Part shown: positions 60,801-64,000 of the stretch, in pieces
Layout: every line of letters begins with the position of its first letter
Numbering within the stretch: position 1 is the first letter of the stretch
Assembly: GCA_011800155.1 (NCBI GenBank)
Contig: CM022368.1
Location: forward strand, 1,674,001-1,738,000
Source: Flammulina velutipes
Lineage: Eukaryota > Basidiomycota > Agaricomycetes > Agaricales > Physalacriaceae
Length of the DNA: 64,000 nt
Direction: 5' to 3'
The notes under the pieces: model-generated
What the model saw: only the letters and a program-made list of their open reading frames with translations
What the model was told of the DNA's origin: nothing
Databases searched by the model: none
Made by a program: the position numbers and the translations under genes

Positions 60801-62778
60801 ATGATCGAGCGCGTTCCAGTCATCCTCGCATCCGAGAAGAGACTTGTCGAGAGGCATATTGTAAAATTGTAGTGAGCCTAGGCGATAACAGCCGTGACGT
60901 TTCCAAGCTGTAGATGCAGCCATGGCCTGTCGTCTAAACGGAACGTAAGCAGTTGCCAAAACTATGTGATACACAAGACAAACCCGTAAAGATAATTTTG
61001 AGCACCGTTGTCGTACAAATAGAACTCCTGCTCTTCGCCATAATAGTACTGACAAGGACGTCAGAAGTCGATAATATCAATGGAGACTAAATCATACCAA
61101 TGGAATGCCAGGCATGACAAGTGTCGCGATGAACGTTCCCAAGACACTGCGCTGAGTGCCATCTTCCAAACTCGGCCAGCGGAAAATATCGAAGTTACTC
61201 GTTCCGTAGAGATGGCGTGGGTCCAAATCTCCTGTTAATTGATTGAGGAAGTCATTGGCGACGAACATTTGATTCCACGCCGTGACAAAGTTGACGTCGA
61301 CGTCGTATGCGACGTTGAGATTTCCATCCATACCAAGGAAACGAGCCAAAGACCGGTAGATGGAGTAGTGAAAGGCAACGGAGTCGAGACCGTTGACGCC
61401 CTTTTCCCGAAGGAAATATTCATTGTCATCAGCGGTGAGGTTGGCGGCCTCCAAGAAACCCCCCGGCAGTTGAGTAGGAGTACGACCACGACCACTGTCG
61501 ATCAATTAGCCAATGTCACAATTCGATGGAGATGAACGATGCGCACTAGTAAAGAGATCCGAAGGTATCACCACCTGTTACTTCACCCGGGATGAAAAAA
61601 TTTTCTTTCCCAAGGTCGAAAGCACATTGACGGGCGAAAGACGTCCACTCCGACAAAGCGCGAACGGTGACCTGAGTGGCCTTATCGATACGAATGGCGT
61701 CGAAATCAAGAGCGGTGATGGCCATGCAAACGAAGTTTTGAAGGCGTTCCATGACATGAGGCTGCCACTCGCGCAGACGATCTTGTACCGAGGCGAACTT
61801 TGAGAGCTGACGTTGCCAATCTTGATGTACACCAAAGGCCTCCATATCACCGTACTGATCAAAATCAGAGGCCATGCAGCCATTGGTCTCGACGGTGACA
61901 GTCTCGCCAGCGTCGTCCCAAAAGGTGGGAAGCTGGCATGAGGTGTTCCTCTCGTTACCAATCTGTGAACAGGGTCAAGTTAGTGTATATGTCGGTGAGG
62001 GCAGATAGATGCGTACGCTGAAATCGGCATATTCGTCAAAACCCCAAGGCATATAGCGAGGTTTTTTATAGACCGCGTTGTATTCGTTCAGACTGAAAGG
62101 CGTACTGACGTTCAAGTGACTGGTAGGGAGGGGTTTAGAATCACGACAGTGCGAAAAGAGGTCTCTACGTACCCTTCGAAGCCAATGATGTCGGACATGG
62201 TACCGACGGTGAAGTCAACCATGAGGTACATGTTATGTGCATGGATGGCATCAATGGCGTCTCTCCAATCGCTTATAGTGCCCCAGTGAGGATCAAGGAT
62301 GGTCATATCGAGGGGGGAATAACCTGTACGTCCTGTGAGTATAGTCGACAGGAGATACAGCGAATGACGTACTGTCTGCTTGCCACAACATGTTGAGGAA
62401 AGGCGTTCCGGCGATATAGATAACCCGTACGCCCATCCCATAAAGATAGTCCAGCTTGGAGACGAGACCTTTGAGGTCACCACCAAAGCGAAGCTGCGTT
62501 TCCCGCCAGTCGTTCTCGAACATGGAGCCAAAGAAATCGTTGTTGACTGGATCTCCATCTGCAAACTTGTCGAGAAGGATGGTGTAGACTGGGAGAGCAC
62601 GCCAATTTTCTGGCGACGGGGTGTAGGTCGTATTTGGACGCGAGGTAGTGTATTTTGCAGGGTCTGTTTCGTCCTTGTTGGTGTTTATGTTGTAGTCGAC
62701 GAGTTCCTCTCTATACGGCGAGGCCGCAACGAGACGCAGCAGAGAAGCTGCAACGGTAAGAGCGGCGGAAAACCGCAT
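54841..62778 (-). CDS. ags1: Cell-wall alpha-1,3-glucan synthase (Ags1/Mok1 type)
   Basis: Large plasma-membrane enzyme that builds wall alpha-1,3-glucan. Start 62778 with signal peptide [20 protein letters not shown]. Domain order is the family's: extracellular alpha-amylase-like domain ([86 protein letters not shown]), beta-rich spacer, a membrane span near 59130, then intracellular GT5 starch-synthase domain ([20 protein letters not shown] with the KxGGL sugar-nucleotide motif; [20 protein letters not shown]; the [19 protein letters not shown] acceptor loop). A Ser-rich linker and a C-terminal multi-span region ([35 protein letters not shown]) presumably form the export pore. The last two exon junctions are uncertain: the frame can end at 54845, or two more introns (43 and 80 nt) give [18 protein letters not shown] ending at 54841. 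About 2,300 residues expected. Confidence 0.93.
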
Positions 62779-63515
62779 GATTGGCGACGAGCGACTGCAC
62801 GCCTTGGGAAAAGGACAGAAGAAGCAATGAAGGAAAGGAAAGGTGTCGACCGGCGAGGCAAGGATGCAACTGCGACCGTCGTTAGAGGCGAGGTTGTGGT
62901 GGTAAGTGTCAAGTCGTGCAGTCTGGTGCAGACGGTGGTTTATGCCCTCTTCCCGTCACGCCAATCACATTTATGCGGCACAGCCACCGGATGCCTCCAT
63001 GTGGCCTGAACGAACATCCAGGCCCACATTGGAAGGATACAAATGATAGTAGTTAACCTGTAGTTAACAGACAATTAATTCATCAGCCAACTCAAGACGA
63101 CGTATATATAAACTCGCCAACGAAGACGACATGCAAAATTTCACGCGCAATAGGCAGTGTGGCGCAGCGCTCTTGTGCCTGTTGACTAAGCAACGAGGTT
63201 GGCAGGCGCTTATCTAATGACAGGCGCCCCTGCCACTCCTCACCTTCAGACAATTGCCAGTCAAAAGTTAATTGTTGTTCGCGTCTGCCGTCGCAAGAGC
63301 ATCCAAAGCGTGCTGCTTTCTTTCCTTCTTACCACCACCATCTCTTCTTTCCGTATGTCCTTCTTGGTTTCCGCCGTTGCCCGCGCCCTTTGACTCCCAT
63401 CGCAGCTTACATGTCTTCACATTCATCTTAATCTGGTTTAAACTGTTGTATCACTTTATCGCCAAACGCCTCAATCAGTGGTTGATATACCTACATCGCC
63501 ACGCTCCTTGGAATC
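62779..63515. promoter_or_regulatory. Divergent promoter, ags1 / SAM-domain gene
   Basis: 737 bp between start codons. Contains an 11-bp direct repeat (GTAGTTAACCT / GTAGTTAACAG, 63049-63070), a TATATATAAA stretch at 63103-63112 readable as a TATA box, and a CCAAT motif near 62970. Plus-strand open stretches at 63199-63556 are CT-rich leader-like sequence without domains. No gene is called in it. Confidence 0.5.
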
Positions 63516-64000
63516 ATGTCAACTGTCGCCGCCAGCGGCCTGTTTCATTCCCTTGACGGCTCTGATAGTTCATCGAAGCCTGCTTCGCCAGCATCTCCCA
63601 CCAATTCCTTTCAAACACAGCAATCTGTCCCACGCGCTTTTACTGCTTCCGCTCGTGGCCAGGTCTCTGCGTTCCCCTCCACTCCGTCTTCTTCATCGTT
63701 TCACGCCACTCTGGAGCCACCACCGGACGTAACTTGGTCGGACTACATCCAGACATGGCAGGACGACCACGTTGCTCGCTGGCTCGCCGAATGCAAGTGC
63801 GGCGGCCATGCAGATATCTTCAAAGCAAATGATATACGTGGGGACATCCTTCTCGAGCTGGACCATCCCACCTTACAGGAAATGGGCTTGACAAGTGTGG
63901 GCGACAGATTTCGTATCCTCAGCGCTGTCAAGCAACTTCGGCACAAGGTGGCGTCTAAAGTACCACCCACAACACGGTCATCTAACCGGAATGATGAACA
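63516..64000 (+). CDS. SAM-domain signalling protein, probable Ste11-type MAPKKK (3' end outside window)
   Basis: Start 63516, MSTVAASGLFHSLDGSDSSS. A Ser/Pro-rich N-terminus of about 75 residues is followed by a sterile-alpha-motif domain: WQDDHVARWLAECKCGGHAD, FKANDIRGDILLELDHPTLQ, EMGLTSVGDRFRILSAVKQL. The DIRGDILLELD and EMGxxSVGDRxRI pattern is that of fungal Ste11 MAP kinase kinase kinases; the adaptor Ste50 has a related domain. The kinase domain that would settle it lies beyond base 64000. No intron seen in the 485 bp available. It shares its promoter region with the cell-wall gene ags1, whose expression depends on MAPK signalling in many fungi. Confidence 0.65.
   Translation, partial: MSTVAASGLFHSLDGSDSSSKPASPASPTNSFQTQQSVPRAFTASARGQVSAFPSTPSSSSFHATLEPPPDVTWSDYIQTWQDDHVARWLAECKCGGHADIFKANDIRGDILLELDHPTLQEMGLTSVGDRFRILSAVKQLRHKVASKVPPTTRSSNRNDE

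Noticed and set aside
62380..63009. 209-codon plus-strand open frame over the ags1 5' end
   Set aside because: Covers the ags1 signal peptide and first exons in antisense; no domain and no splice-linked continuation.

Overview
The window is nuclear DNA of a filamentous basidiomycete, most likely an Agaricomycete. Nearly every gene is cut by many short GT-AG introns of about 45-60 nt, the genes are packed on both strands, and the proteins belong to fungal families: alpha-1,3-glucan synthase, a CYP63-like P450, SRPK-like kinases, Trs120, Cmr1 and a Crinkler-RHS-type NTPase. Coding regions below were assembled by reading frames across introns by eye. Spans are start codon to stop codon including introns; internal splice sites are given where I checked them.

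Layout. 1-4 kb: mitochondrial adenylate kinase (runs off the left edge), Coq11-like ubiquinone factor and a protein-kinase fold that has lost its catalytic residues. 5-11 kb: a secreted double-psi beta-barrel protein, a SCAMP membrane-traffic protein and poly(A)-binding protein. 11-22 kb: a cytochrome P450 and a giant 7.8-kb gene with tandem C1 zinc fingers that resembles UNC79/UNC80 channel subunits. 22-26.4 kb: the most unusual locus. An intact hus1 gene (9-1-1 checkpoint clamp) is followed by a Crinkler-RHS-type P-loop NTPase/nuclease-like gene, and that gene is followed by a decayed second copy of only the 3' part of hus1. 26.7-30.2 kb: two tandem RPA2-type genes, then COA8 divergently. 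30-42 kb: NUP133, Sqt1, a mitochondrial SAP protein, an unknown protein and Cmr1. 42-55 kb: Trs120, DPM2, two tandem small secreted-protein paralogues, exosome Mtr3, NSRP1-like splicing factor, a kinase, an RRM protein and TAF13. 54.8-64 kb: alpha-1,3-glucan synthase and, divergently, the start of a SAM-domain signalling gene (Ste11-like).

How they fit together. Most are housekeeping genes with no operon logic, but several share very short divergent promoters (rpa2/coa8 48 bp, mtr3/nsrp1 62 bp, trs120/dpm2 88 bp between start codons), and some convergent pairs end within 24-40 bp of each other. hus1, the RPA2-like gene and RPA2 form a small genome-maintenance cluster on one strand.

The leading discovery candidate is the hus1 locus. 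The order intact gene / nuclease-like gene / 3' fragment, all in one orientation, is what an insertion that replaces the host gene's 3' end would leave behind, as in the WHO homing elements of yeasts. That is an inference; a simple segmental duplication is the main alternative.
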